Assembly: GCA_964643355.1 (NCBI GenBank)
Contig: CAZXPW010000012.1
Location: 30,334 to 94,333, forward strand
Length of the DNA stretch: 64,000 bases
Direction: 5' to 3'
Origin: FEN-1350 sp964643355
GTDB lineage: Bacteria > Planctomycetota > Phycisphaerae > Sedimentisphaerales > Anaerohalosphaeraceae
The notes below the pieces were generated by a model. That model was given only the letters and a program-made list of their open reading frames with translations, was not told where the DNA came from and ran no database searches. The position numbers and the translations under genes were made by a program. Shown piece by piece: positions 33,374 to 42,789 of the stretch. Every line of letters begins with the position of its first letter. Position 1 is the first letter of the stretch.

Positions 33374-33573
33374 CGTTTTGTCCTTCGGTGAAAATGAAAA
33401 CAAATCCCTTTATTTGATTCCACCCGCTTCATTGAGATTCCGATCCTTCGAAGTCATCAACCGAGGCCAAATAGTTGAAAACAACATACCCTTTCATTGT
33501 GTAGCATCGTCTATGGTGCATCTATAGGGATTCCCACTTCAGCAGGAAAATTCAGATGTCTGTCTTCGATTGA

Positions 33574-34506
33574 TCAGGCCAGGGCCTCTTGGCAGAACTG
33601 CACGCACTTGCCCACTTCCGCGATCGGGTTGGAGTTCTTGGGCACCTGGTATTCCAGTTCGATATCCGCCGGGAAAGTCCACTTCTGTTTCCGCATGAGT
33701 TGCAGGATTTCTTTCAGTGGCGTTCTGCCCTGGCCCCACGGCAGATTCCCACCCTCGGCGGTGCGGTCCTTCAGATGCAAGCTGACGATGCGGTCGTGGT
33801 ACTTCTCGATCACCGGGATCGGCGAGAGGCCCTTGGTGCCCGCGAAATAATGGCCCACATCGAAGTTGAAGCCGATGTACTTGCCGTACTCCAGGATTGG
33901 ATCGGGCTTGTCCATCACCGGGTAGTTGTTGGTGTGGTTGTGGAACGCGACCCAGATTTTGTGCTTTTCAGCGAAGGGCGCCAGCTTCTTGGCCATCTCT
34001 TCCGATCGTTCCAGGGTGATCCCGACACAACCGAGGACCTTGGCCACCTGGAAGTTGAAGTCGATCTCCTCATCGGACGGGCCAAAGTCCATCTTGTGGA
34101 TATGGATATTGACGCCGGCGTCGTTGTACATCTTGCGCAGCTCGACGCACTTGGCCAGTTGTGCCTGCCGCTCGGCGTCGGTTGGCTTGGCCGCCGCCTC
34201 GCCCGGACGACCCCGCCCGCGGATGCCAGCGAAGGACTGGATGGGCCCGCCCATCAGTTCGACCTCGCTGAGGCCATTCTGAATCAGCGCCTTGAGCGTA
34301 TCCTCGGCGGAGTTGATTTTCGCGTCGCGATAGCTGTAGGTGATGCACCCGATCCGTACGCCGTTGAAAACGGATTTGGGTTTGGCAGTTTGGGCACCGA
34401 AAACGCTGCGCGGTAACAACGAGCAGGCCGTCATAGCCGCCGTGCCTGCCAGAACTTCGCGCCGTGTCAGGGTTGCCGAATTCGCCTTCGAATTTGGATT
34501 TTGCAT
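33574..34506 (-). CDS. Tat-exported sugar phosphate isomerase/epimerase-like TIM barrel
   Basis: The 310-residue protein carries a Tat signal (TLTRREVLAGTAAMTACSLL). A xylose-isomerase-like TIM barrel follows, with metal ligands suggested by EVELMGG, VNIHIHKMDF, VAFHNHTNNY, NFDVGHY, LHLKDRT and a final ELEY. Members isomerise or epimerise sugars or inositols using divalent metal. Export is common for this family in Planctomycetota. It lies 80 bases downstream of the ADP-ribosylglycohydrolase-type gene. Confidence 0.87.
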   Translation of the reverse strand: MQNPNSKANSATLTRREVLAGTAAMTACSLLPRSVFGAQTAKPKSVFNGVRIGCITYSYRDAKINSAEDTLKALIQNGLSEVELMGGPIQSFAGIRGRGRPGEAAAKPTDAERQAQLAKCVELRKMYNDAGVNIHIHKMDFGPSDEEIDFNFQVAKVLGCVGITLERSEEMAKKLAPFAEKHKIWVAFHNHTNNYPVMDKPDPILEYGKYIGFNFDVGHYFAGTKGLSPIPVIEKYHDRIVSLHLKDRTAEGGNLPWGQGRTPLKEILQLMRKQKWTFPADIELEYQVPKNSNPIAEVGKCVQFCQEALA

Positions 34507-34586
34507 GATATTCCTTCCTTTCTCGAATTCTTGTTTTTTGTGCCGGTTGCTTTTGAAAATTCACGCGCGCTTAAAGATTGCGATTT

Positions 34587-36257
34587 TTACTTGCTTTCAA
34601 TCTCAATCTTTGCCCACCGCGCCGCCTCGAAGGACCACCCGGTTGGCTGGTTCAAGAGTTGCAGGGTAATCTCCTTTCCGGCAAACGACGACAGATCCAC
34701 TTCGGCATCCATCCAGGTATCTTTTGCGGTTTCCTTGCCGACCGTTCGCTTCAAAAGCTCCTTGTCGTCGGCTTTGACGATCAGTTGCCAGTCGCCGCGC
34801 GGATCATGGCCGACAGTCAGCATCAGAACGGTTTTCTTTCCCGCGGGAACGGCCGCCTTTTTGGAAACGACACAGGCGGTCTGCTGATCCAGCGGATGCG
34901 TCACCAGCACATTCTTTTTTCCGTCCAATTCGGCATACAGACCCGGCTCCATCTCCTCGCCGCAGGCCTGGACCTTCCAGCCGGGGGCGAACTTACCGAT
35001 CGCCTCTTTCAGATCCTTGCCGATGCCGGCGGTGATTTGTTTCATCTCGGTCTCGGTGAACTTGCTGTTGGCGATCGGGCCCGGCTCCCAGCACTGCTCA
35101 AACCGGCTGGGTTTGGGCGTTTCGATCGGCAGCACGAACACTTCGTTGCCTGCGGCATCTTTTTCGATCTTTCCGCCGCGACGAATGACCGATTGCCGCA
35201 CGAGTTTTTCGCAGACGGCGATCAAGGTTGGGAAATTGTAAGGGGTATGGCTGAACCTGGCTTCCATGTTCAAGGCCGATTTAAACTTGTCGGGCAGCTT
35301 GGAGTAGCCCATCGTCGTGGCCAAAATCCCCGCGGCGCTGGAGGGATTACAGTCGGAGTCCTGACCGCAGCGGGTGGAGATGATGATGGTCTTGTCGAGA
35401 TCACGATTGCCGTAGAGCAAGCCGACGACGATATAGGCGCCGTTGATCTTAGCGTCGATGTTGAAGTCCCCTTTGTCACAGGAGAAACGGCGGTAATCGG
35501 GGTTCTTCTGGTACTTGTTCTCGATCTTCTGCCAGCACTTTTCCCAGTCGTTCGGGTTTTCCTTGTACCAGGCCAGCACATCGCGAACACATTCGGCATA
35601 CTGACTTTTTTCGGGAATACACGCCAGACCCGCTTGGACCAGTTTGACAGGATCAGATTCAAAGAACGCTTCGGCATACATCCCACCCATAAACTGGCCG
35701 CCATAGAGGCCGTCCCCGTAGTTCATCAGACGGCCGAAGACTTCGCCCAGCTCGATGGCAACATTGGGCAGGCCCGGCGCGATCAACCCCGCATAATCGG
35801 CCTCGATCTGGTAGTCGATATCGTCGGCGTGGCTGTTGAACTTCGGATGCCCGGAATCCGGCGGTGCGATCCCCTTGCGAAGGTTGTCGCGTCCAGCCCG
35901 GTTGGCGTGCCAGAGGGGATAACCGCTGTTGGCAAAGTCGATCCCCGCCTGGCGGATCGAGACATCCATTCCGTACAGTTCCAGCGTTCGCAGAAAGGTC
36001 ATCTCGACATAGATGTCGTCCTGGCCGAACTGATTGATCATCTCGGGTTTCCATTGCGGCATTTCGCTGGCGGGCCCGATTTTCCCCTGCCAGTGAAACT
36101 CCGTTGGTCCGCCCCAGCCGACACCGGCCATCTGACCGATCCAGCCGGCCTTCATCTTGTCCATGAACTCGGCCACCGGAAGCTTGCGGAATTCTGCGGC
36201 GCCTGCGGATGCCGCTAAAACCCCAGCCATGATTGTTATCATCACCATCTTTCGCAT
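34587..36257 (-). CDS. Exported ADP-ribosylglycohydrolase-fold protein
   Basis: The 556-residue protein has a signal peptide, then an ADP-ribosylglycohydrolase fold whose metal-site motifs are visible: GQDDIYVEM, SHADDIDYQIEADY and RCGQDSDCNPSSAAGIL. The C-terminal 150 residues form a separate beta domain. Exported members in carbohydrate operons probably act on glycosides rather than on ADP-ribosylated protein, but no activity is known for this form. The ATG follows AAAGGAC. It is the first gene after lacI, with a gap of 26 bases. Confidence 0.85.
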   Translation of the reverse strand: MRKMVMITIMAGVLAASAGAAEFRKLPVAEFMDKMKAGWIGQMAGVGWGGPTEFHWQGKIGPASEMPQWKPEMINQFGQDDIYVEMTFLRTLELYGMDVSIRQAGIDFANSGYPLWHANRAGRDNLRKGIAPPDSGHPKFNSHADDIDYQIEADYAGLIAPGLPNVAIELGEVFGRLMNYGDGLYGGQFMGGMYAEAFFESDPVKLVQAGLACIPEKSQYAECVRDVLAWYKENPNDWEKCWQKIENKYQKNPDYRRFSCDKGDFNIDAKINGAYIVVGLLYGNRDLDKTIIISTRCGQDSDCNPSSAAGILATTMGYSKLPDKFKSALNMEARFSHTPYNFPTLIAVCEKLVRQSVIRRGGKIEKDAAGNEVFVLPIETPKPSRFEQCWEPGPIANSKFTETEMKQITAGIGKDLKEAIGKFAPGWKVQACGEEMEPGLYAELDGKKNVLVTHPLDQQTACVVSKKAAVPAGKKTVLMLTVGHDPRGDWQLIVKADDKELLKRTVGKETAKDTWMDAEVDLSSFAGKEITLQLLNQPTGWSFEAARWAKIEIESK

Positions 36258-36283
36258 ACCTTGTCCTTTCGAAAATGATTGTA

Positions 36284-37318
36284 TCATTTTGCCTCGATTG
36301 TTCCGACGGATTGTCGTTCAATCAGTCGGGTCGGAATCAGGACTCCGATTGTCGAACCCGATTGGGATTGCTGGATTCGATCAAACAAAAGCGTCACGGC
36401 TCGCCGACCCAATTCGGCGTTGTTCTGTTCGATGGTCGTCATCGGCGGGGCCAAATACGCGCAATAGGGCTGATCGTCGAAGCAAAGAACCGAAATATCC
36501 TTCGGCACCGAGCGGCGGTTTTCAGACAAGGCGCGCAGCGCGCCCAACGCGATCAGGTTGCTAAAAGCAAAGATCGCCGTCAGATCGGGTCGTTGATCCA
36601 ATAGCCGCCGCGTCTGGTCGTATCCGTTTTGCAGGCTGAAACTGTTGCCGACGATCAGGGAGGAACGGAACGGAACTCGGTGATCGGCCAGGGCCAGGCG
36701 ATACCCGCGGATACGAAGGGTATTCGGGGATGTCCCCGCCAAACCCTGAATACAGGCGATCCTGCGGTGGCCGCGGGCCAGCAGATACCGCGTCGCCTCG
36801 TAAGCCCCGCGGACATTATCGGAGGCCACAAAGGGTACTTTCAAATCGGAAAAGTAACGGTCCACCAGAACAATCGGGACAGGGTCCGATTCAAAAATCC
36901 GAAGATGTTGACTGGATTGACCGACCGGACAGATCACCAGCCCTTCGACCTTGCGATCCCTCAGGACGCGGATCGCTTCTTTCTCGCGGCCTGTGTCGTC
37001 CTGCGTGTCGCACAGAATCGTCGAATAGCCGCGACTGGCGGCCTCGGTCTCCACGCTGCGGGCGATACCGGCGAAGAAAGGATTGGAGATGTCAGGGATC
37101 ACCAGGCCGATGGTCAGGGTCTTGTTGACTTTCAGGCCGCGGGCCAGGGGGTTGGGCGCGATCCGGAGCCGGCGGGCCTTAGCCAGCACCCGTTCGGCGG
37201 TCCGGGGGCTGATCCGGTAGCGAGACGCTTGACCGCTGAGGATCCGGGAGACGGTGGACACCGACAAGCCGATTTGATCGGCCAGAGTACGAAGAGTTGA
37301 GGGTGTCGATTGCTTCAT
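36284..37318 (-). CDS. LacI-family transcriptional regulator
   Basis: The 344-residue protein has an N-terminal helix-turn-helix and hinge (TLADQIGLSVSTVSRILSG, then ANPLARGL-type RIAPNPLARGL). The periplasmic-binding-like effector domain follows, with TIGLVIPDISNPFFAGIARS. It should sense a sugar and repress the downstream operon. The start is the ATG just before the helix-turn-helix; a TTG 13 codons earlier would lie inside the operator. It leads the run of four carbohydrate genes on the same strand. Confidence 0.92.
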   Translation of the reverse strand: MKQSTPSTLRTLADQIGLSVSTVSRILSGQASRYRISPRTAERVLAKARRLRIAPNPLARGLKVNKTLTIGLVIPDISNPFFAGIARSVETEAASRGYSTILCDTQDDTGREKEAIRVLRDRKVEGLVICPVGQSSQHLRIFESDPVPIVLVDRYFSDLKVPFVASDNVRGAYEATRYLLARGHRRIACIQGLAGTSPNTLRIRGYRLALADHRVPFRSSLIVGNSFSLQNGYDQTRRLLDQRPDLTAIFAFSNLIALGALRALSENRRSVPKDISVLCFDDQPYCAYLAPPMTTIEQNNAELGRRAVTLLFDRIQQSQSGSTIGVLIPTRLIERQSVGTIEAK

Positions 37319-37350
37319 TGAATCCGCCGCCGGAGTAGAAAAAAACGCCT

Positions 37351-37368
37351 TGCACAAACGATTGTGCA
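37351..37368. promoter_or_regulatory. LacI-type operator upstream of lacI
   Basis: TGCACAAA-CG-ATTGTGCA is an 18-bp palindrome with one mismatched pair and the central CG typical of LacI-family operators. It lies 33 bases upstream of the regulator's ATG, suggesting autorepression and control of the operon. A related half-site, TTGCAC, occurs near 37434. Confidence 0.65.
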
Positions 37369-37556
37369 GACATTGAAGAAATTGTACAGATGCCCGATCC
37401 GCCTGTCAAGAGGCCAAGAGACGGAGGCGAAAATTGCACGCAAAGAATCCTGTGGCGAAAGGGATTGGGTCGATTATACTATACAGGTTTTGGTTGAACG
37501 GCGGTTCGGTTAACGGGTAGAGGATCGAGGACTGCCTCAATGGGTTGAATCTATCG

Positions 37557-38126
37557 ATGATGTACGACTATATCGTTTTGCCGTTGCTGATTTTTCTGGC
37601 GCGGATTACGGATGTGACGATCGGAACGATTCGGGTGATCCTGGTCACGCGCGGCGCGCGGAGACTGGCCCCGATTCTGGGTTTTTTCGAGGTGCTGATC
37701 TGGCTGATCGTGGTCAGTCAGGTGATGCGCAACCTGTCGAATCCGGCCTGTTATGTCGGATATGCCGCCGGATTCGCAACCGGGAATTTTTTCGGCATGT
37801 GGCTGGAAGAGAAACTGGCCATCGGAATGTTGATTGTGCGCGTGATCACCCCACAACGAGCCGACGATTTGATTGGGGCGATGAACCAAAAAGGATTCGG
37901 GGCCACCAGTATCGAGGCCACCGGGGCGAACGGTCATGTCAATGTGATTTTTTCCGTTGTCCAGCGAAGCGAGCTGAACCAGGTCGTCGAACTGATCCAG
38001 CGGTTCTATCCCAAGGCCTTTTACACCGTCGAGGATGTCCGGTTTGCCCGAGAGGGTATTTTCCCCGGTCGGGCGCAGGACGGCCGGATGGGGCGGTATT
38101 TCTGGTTGCGGGGAAAACGCAAATAA
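37557..38126 (+). CDS. DUF2179/UPF0316-family membrane protein
   Basis: The 189-residue protein has three N-terminal transmembrane helices (DYIVLPLLIFLARITDVTIG, then LGFFEVLIWLIVVSQV). The cytoplasmic DUF2179 domain contains GFGATSIEATGANGHVNVIF and a final PKAFYTVEDVR. Function is unknown. I start at an ATG four codons inside the open frame; the ribosome site is weak, and an in-frame TTG is an alternative. It precedes corA by 23 bases. Confidence 0.85.
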   Translation: MMYDYIVLPLLIFLARITDVTIGTIRVILVTRGARRLAPILGFFEVLIWLIVVSQVMRNLSNPACYVGYAAGFATGNFFGMWLEEKLAIGMLIVRVITPQRADDLIGAMNQKGFGATSIEATGANGHVNVIFSVVQRSELNQVVELIQRFYPKAFYTVEDVRFAREGIFPGRAQDGRMGRYFWLRGKRK

Positions 38127-38149
38127 GAGGATGACAGAGGAACCGAACG

Positions 38150-39223
38150 ATGTGGAGATTGTTTTACAGAAAACGAACGCGTCGAAAGCGGATGGTCCAG
38201 GATCGCGTTGTGGCCGAGGGAGCCAAAAGACAGACGGAATCTCGCATTACCCTGATGGATTACGATGCGCAGCAATACCAGGAGAAAATCCTCGGGGACA
38301 TCCAGGAGGCGTTTCCGTTCAAGGACACCTCTTCGGTGACCTGGATCAATATCGACGGCGTGCATCGCACGGATATCGTTGAGGCGGTGGGCAAGCATTT
38401 CAATCTCCATCCGCTGGTTCTGGAGGATATCGTCATTGTCGGGCAGCGTCCCAAGACCGAGGACTTCGACGATCATATTTTTGTGTTGGTTAAGATGCTC
38501 CGGTATAACGCCAAGGAGCATGTGGTTCTGTTCGAGCAGATCAGTTTGATCGTGGGATCCAACTATGTGATCTCGTTCCAGGAGACCGTCGGCGGCGATG
38601 TGTTCGACGGCGTTCGAAACCGGATTCGTACCGGAAAAGGCCGCATCCGCAAGATGGGGGCCGATTACCTGGCCTATGCCCTGATCGACGCGATCGTGGA
38701 CAACTATTTTGTCGTGCTCGAGCAGGTCGGCGAACGGGTGGAGGAATTGGAGGAAGCGATCGTAACCGACCCCGATCAACACATTGCCAACTATGTCCAT
38801 AGTTTGAAGCGCGAGATCACCGTCCTTCGCAAGAGCGTCTGGCCGATGCGGGAAGTGGTGGCTACCCTCCAGCGGACGGAAAACGATCTGATTCAGGAGT
38901 CGACCAAAATCTTTTTGCGGGATGTCTATGACCACACCATACAGACGGTCGATACCATGGAAGTCTATCGTGATATGGTGGCCGGCATCATGGATCTGTA
39001 TCTGTCCAGTCTGAGTCATAAGATGAACTCGGCCATGAAGGTCTTGACGGTGATTGCGACGATTTTCATGCCGTTGGGATTTATCGCCAGCGTATTTGGG
39101 ATGAACTTTGAAAACTTTCCGGAGATTCACATGGACTGGATGTATCCATTTGGATTTTGGGCGATCATCCTTCTGGTTTCAGGAACCATGTTGTATTTGT
39201 TCAAAATCAACAAGTGGATCTGA
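38150..39223 (+). CDS. corA: CorA-family magnesium/cobalt channel
   Basis: CorA forms pentameric Mg2+ channels. The 357-residue protein has a long cytoplasmic domain, then two C-terminal helices. The selectivity motif GMN lies near residue 316 (ASVFGMNFENFPE). The last residues KINKWI are basic and should be cytoplasmic. GAGGA lies eight bases before the ATG. Confidence 0.94.
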   Translation: MWRLFYRKRTRRKRMVQDRVVAEGAKRQTESRITLMDYDAQQYQEKILGDIQEAFPFKDTSSVTWINIDGVHRTDIVEAVGKHFNLHPLVLEDIVIVGQRPKTEDFDDHIFVLVKMLRYNAKEHVVLFEQISLIVGSNYVISFQETVGGDVFDGVRNRIRTGKGRIRKMGADYLAYALIDAIVDNYFVVLEQVGERVEELEEAIVTDPDQHIANYVHSLKREITVLRKSVWPMREVVATLQRTENDLIQESTKIFLRDVYDHTIQTVDTMEVYRDMVAGIMDLYLSSLSHKMNSAMKVLTVIATIFMPLGFIASVFGMNFENFPEIHMDWMYPFGFWAIILLVSGTMLYLFKINKWI

Positions 39224-39247
39224 CCGCCTGCGAATGGGAGGCCGATT

Positions 39248-40345
39248 GTGATGGATGGTCTTCAGCTTCGAATTCGGGATCTTCGCCAACGGATTCAAAG
39301 AACCGAACTGGACGGCTTGTTGACGGTCGATCCAAAGAATGTCTCCTATTTGACGGGGTTTCTCGGCGAAGATAGCTGGGCCCTGATCACCGGCCGACAA
39401 ACCATCCTGCTGACCGATAGCCGGTATATCGAACAGGCCCGGCAGGAATGTCCGGCGTGCAAGATTCTCCTGCGCAAAACCACTCTGTCCGACAGCGTCG
39501 CCGAAGCCGTTTTTCGGAGCCGGGGATTGCGAAGGTTGGGGATTGAACCGGGAATTTCGGTCGAGATATTCCGGGTGCTGCGAAAAAAACTATCCTGTCG
39601 TCTGAAACCGGTTGGAGGTCTGGTCGAGGAACTGCGCCAGGTCAAAAATCGCGATGAGATTGGGCGGATACGGCGCGCGGCAATAACGGCCTGGGATGCC
39701 CTGGCCGAGGTTCTCCCGCGGATTCGTCCCGGCGTTACGGAAAATGCCGTTGCGGGGATGATTGAGTACGCCATTCGCCTGCGATCCATGAAGAGCAGCT
39801 TTGACCCCATCGTTTGTTTCGGCCCCAACGGCTCCCGCAATCATCATCAGCCGGGACCCCGAAAACTCAAAACAAACGATACGATCCTGATCGACTTCGG
39901 AGCCAAGGGCGACGGATACATCTGCGATCTGACCCGCAGTTTCGCTATTGGTGAACCGTCGCGCCGATATCGTGCGGCCTGGAAGGCGGTCTTTGACGCC
40001 CAACAAAAAGGGATCGAAATGATACACCCCGGCGCCGATACCCAGGCGATCGACGGGGCGATTCGCAAAGTCATCGCCGACAGCGGATTTCCCGTCTATG
40101 GCCACGGTAGCGGTCATGGTATTGGTCTTGCGGTTCATGAATTGCCGTTCCTGTCGCCGATTCGGAAAGGCAAATTGCGGTCCGGCCAGGTGCTGACCAT
40201 CGAGCCGGGGATATATCTGCCCGGTGAATTCGGGATTCGGATCGAAGACAATATCCTGGTGACCGAGGATGGAGCCCAGATTCTCTCCTTCGATGATCGT
40301 CATGGTTTCAGTGAAGGTACGCTGCGCATTCTGCGATCCCGATAA
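39248..40345 (+). CDS. Aminopeptidase P / Xaa-Pro peptidase family (M24B)
   Basis: The 365-residue protein has a creatinase-like N-terminal domain (VDPKNVSYLTGFLGEDSWAL) and an M24 pita-bread domain. Metal ligands are visible: the two Asp in LIDFGAKGDGYICDLTRSF, His in HGIGLAVHELP, Glu in TIEPGIY and Glu in GIRIEDN. It should cleave Xaa-Pro peptides in the cytoplasm. The frame opens GTG-ATG; GGGAGG lies six bases before the GTG. It converges on the Mla lipoprotein gene with 13 bases between stops. Confidence 0.92.
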   Translation: MMDGLQLRIRDLRQRIQRTELDGLLTVDPKNVSYLTGFLGEDSWALITGRQTILLTDSRYIEQARQECPACKILLRKTTLSDSVAEAVFRSRGLRRLGIEPGISVEIFRVLRKKLSCRLKPVGGLVEELRQVKNRDEIGRIRRAAITAWDALAEVLPRIRPGVTENAVAGMIEYAIRLRSMKSSFDPIVCFGPNGSRNHHQPGPRKLKTNDTILIDFGAKGDGYICDLTRSFAIGEPSRRYRAAWKAVFDAQQKGIEMIHPGADTQAIDGAIRKVIADSGFPVYGHGSGHGIGLAVHELPFLSPIRKGKLRSGQVLTIEPGIYLPGEFGIRIEDNILVTEDGAQILSFDDRHGFSEGTLRILRSR

Positions 40346-40358
40346 ATCCATCCATGTG

Positions 40359-40994
40359 CTACTTGGCGCCGGCCGGGGGAAGGGTTTTTCGCAGGTCCGA
40401 CTCGAATCGCGTCAGGATGTCCTTCATGGCCAGGTTCAAACCCTGAATCAACAGGTCCGTACGGGCGCCCGCTATGGGTTGCTCCGAGCGATAACTCTGG
40501 TGAAGCACGACGGTGTTGTTGGCCCGTCGCTCATCGATCAGGACAAACTGGATTTCCATGACGGCTTTGAAGGGTCCCGGCGCCAGTTCGGGCCGGAAAT
40601 CTCCGTATAGGGCCGAAAGATTCCCTTCCAGCGAAAACTGCGCATTGGCCCGACTGGTCGCGTCGAGAACCTGGCTGAAGACGCGACTGGCCTGTAACCA
40701 TCGCCGTGTTTCTTCGGTGACCATGGTTTCGGGCGGAACGATATACCGGCGGTAGTAATCCGATTCCAAACTCATTTCCGCCGTGCGGTAGGTCAGCTCG
40801 GTCCGATTGAAACGGTCGGAAATCCGGAAGTTGCGAACTTTCAGGATCTCCGTCCCGCCGATGGAAGCGGCCGTTCCCTCATATGGGGCCGAAAGCACGA
40901 AGTACCGATAATCATAGGCCCGCGGCGTCCCACATCCGGCTAATGATAGAAACGGCGGGATCCAACACAGGATCAGGACAATGCGAAGAGTCAT
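40359..40994 (-). CDS. ABC-type transport auxiliary lipoprotein (PqiC/DUF330-like)
   Basis: The 211-residue protein has a lipobox LAGC (Cys21) followed by DYRYFVLSAP, the N-terminal pattern of the ABC_trans_aux/PqiC family. Such lipoproteins partner MCE proteins in lipid transport across the envelope. The gene overlaps mlaD by four bases and is the last of the operon. No MlaC-type periplasmic carrier gene is present, so this lipoprotein may take part of its role. Confidence 0.82.
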   Translation of the reverse strand: MTLRIVLILCWIPPFLSLAGCGTPRAYDYRYFVLSAPYEGTAASIGGTEILKVRNFRISDRFNRTELTYRTAEMSLESDYYRRYIVPPETMVTEETRRWLQASRVFSQVLDATSRANAQFSLEGNLSALYGDFRPELAPGPFKAVMEIQFVLIDERRANNTVVLHQSYRSEQPIAGARTDLLIQGLNLAMKDILTRFESDLRKTLPPAGAK

Positions 40995-41941
40995 GGGGCG
41001 ATCTCCGTGGGTTTGGGCGGCACACTGAAGAACAATTGTGCCGGATCTTTCTTGGCGTTTTCCGTCAATTCCCGCAGATTGGCCGAGGCCTGATTGAGAT
41101 TGGCGACGATCCGTTCCAACTCCGGTTGCTGCGTGGAGACGAACTGGTCAATCCGTTTGAGGGTTACATTGAGCTGGTTGACAAACTGCGGAATATTCGC
41201 CGAATCGGTTTCGGGAGCGTCCGGATTGAACAGCTCCGTAGCGTGGTTGGATGCCTGCTGAAGCTGGGCGATCAGCCGAAGCAGTTCCTCGCGAACCCGA
41301 GTCAGTTGAGCATCCTGGATGCCCGTCGTGATCGAATCAAAGGATTTTTGCAGCGAGGCCGCCAGTTTCTCGAAATCGACTCTGGAGAGGGATTGAAACA
41401 GGGAATCGGCGGATTGGGAAAAACTTCGAAACAGACTCGGGATGGACGGCACCCAGTGGTATTTCGGCGTCCAGGGGAACGATTCCACCGGATATCGTTT
41501 GGGATCGACAAAATCGGCTTCCATGTAATAAATTCCCGTAATGCCCTGCGGCGACAATTTCAGACGAAGTCCGTTCTCGATCGATTTTTGGAGGATGTCC
41601 CGGATGTCATGATCGGATACGGCGCCGGGAAAGTGGGCCTTTTCGATGGCCATAATGACCATCACCAGCTTTTCGTATGAGACGGCCGGATTGACCCCGG
41701 AGGGAAGATCGTACTCCCGCGTTGCAAAAGTGATCTGCTTGACGGTTCCGATCTGAACGCCGCGCTGCATCACCGGCGACCCGACCGATAGACCCTGCAC
41801 GGACTCGTCCATGTAGGTTTCCAGCAAAACGGTTTCCTTGAACAGGGTGTTTGCTCCGAGCCACAGGATTCCGGCGATCAGAATGCCCGTCAGCGCCAAA
41901 ACGAAAATCCCGATTTTGAAATACCCGGCTTTGGTTCTCAT
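40991..41941 (-). CDS. mlaD: MlaD-family (MCE domain) lipid-transport protein
   Basis: The 316-residue protein has one N-terminal helix (KIGIFVLALTGILIAGILWL) and an MCE domain (VQGLSVGSPVMQRGVQIGTV). A long helical C-terminal region forms a predicted coiled coil with LNQASANLRELTENA. MCE proteins form rings that guide lipids between membranes. I start at the ATG; a GTG nine codons earlier overlaps the mlaF stop as GTGA and is an alternative. Confidence 0.88.
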   Translation of the reverse strand: MRTKAGYFKIGIFVLALTGILIAGILWLGANTLFKETVLLETYMDESVQGLSVGSPVMQRGVQIGTVKQITFATREYDLPSGVNPAVSYEKLVMVIMAIEKAHFPGAVSDHDIRDILQKSIENGLRLKLSPQGITGIYYMEADFVDPKRYPVESFPWTPKYHWVPSIPSLFRSFSQSADSLFQSLSRVDFEKLAASLQKSFDSITTGIQDAQLTRVREELLRLIAQLQQASNHATELFNPDAPETDSANIPQFVNQLNVTLKRIDQFVSTQQPELERIVANLNQASANLRELTENAKKDPAQLFFSVPPKPTEIAP

Positions 41942-41964
41942 GGATCTATGCTCTTTCCCCGAAA

Positions 41965-42786
41965 TCACAACGGTAATGGATTGACCGGAGTCCGGCGTTT
42001 CTTATGCGAAATTCCCTCGTTGCGGTGGAAGAACTGATAGACCAGCGGATGGTCGGTATTCTGCCGCAATTCCCAGGGATTTCCCGTGGCAACGATTTTT
42101 TTCAGCTTCTTGTCCAGCATGATCACGCGGTCTGCGACGGCAAATACGCTCGGCAGTTCGTGGGTGACGATTACGAAGGTCATCGAAAGGTTTTCAGACA
42201 AACTCAAAATCAACTCGTCCAGGTCGGCCGCGGTGATCGGATCCAGCCCGGCCGAAGGTTCGTCCAGAAACAGAATCTGCGGGTCCATGACCATCGCACG
42301 CGCAATGGCCGCGCGTTTCTGCATGCCCCCGCTCAGTTCCGCGGGCATCTTGGCGCCGTACCCGTGCAGGCCGACCAGATCGAGTTTCATCGAAACGATC
42401 AGATCCGCCGCCTCGCGGGGCAGGTTGGTGTATTCCTCCAGGGCCAGCCGCACATTTTCCTGCAAACTCATGGATCCGAACAGTGCCCCCGACTGGAACA
42501 TGACCCCAATCTTGCGGAGGATTGCCCTGCGAGCCGAGCCGTGGGCGGAGACGATATCCTCGCCCTCAATCAGGATATGACCGCGCATCGGTTCCAGCAG
42601 ACCGATCATGCTCTTGAGCAGAGTGCTTTTCCCGCAGCCGGATCCGCCGAGGATGACCAGCACTTCGCCGCGGTACACCTCCAGGGAGACATCCTTCAGG
42701 ACGACCTCCTCGTCAAATCCGATGGTCAGGTCTTCCACCCGGATGATCGCCTCCGACGAAGGGCTATAAAGGTTGTCCGGAACCAT
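41965..42786 (-). CDS. mlaF: MlaF-type ABC transporter ATP-binding protein
   Basis: The 273-residue protein has Walker A (GGSGCGKST, 47-55), the signature AELSGGMQKRAAIARA and Walker B with ILFLDEPSAGLDP, followed by the switch His (VTHELPSV). The LSGGM form and the MlaE partner mark it as an Mla/Ttg2A-type ATPase for phospholipid transport. It starts three bases after the mlaE stop, so translation is probably coupled. Confidence 0.94.
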   Translation of the reverse strand: MVPDNLYSPSSEAIIRVEDLTIGFDEEVVLKDVSLEVYRGEVLVILGGSGCGKSTLLKSMIGLLEPMRGHILIEGEDIVSAHGSARRAILRKIGVMFQSGALFGSMSLQENVRLALEEYTNLPREAADLIVSMKLDLVGLHGYGAKMPAELSGGMQKRAAIARAMVMDPQILFLDEPSAGLDPITAADLDELILSLSENLSMTFVIVTHELPSVFAVADRVIMLDKKLKKIVATGNPWELRQNTDHPLVYQFFHRNEGISHKKRRTPVNPLPL

Positions 42787-42789
42787 CGT

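Noticed and set aside
33374..33573. Possible separate promoter before the GH36 gene
   Set aside because: The 200-base gap made this likely, but no -35/-10 pair with acceptable spacing was found, so transcription from lacI cannot be excluded.
34578..36218. Plus-strand frame of 546 codons opposite the ADP-ribosylglycohydrolase-type gene
   Set aside because: Antisense shadow of a recognisable exported enzyme; no domain seen.
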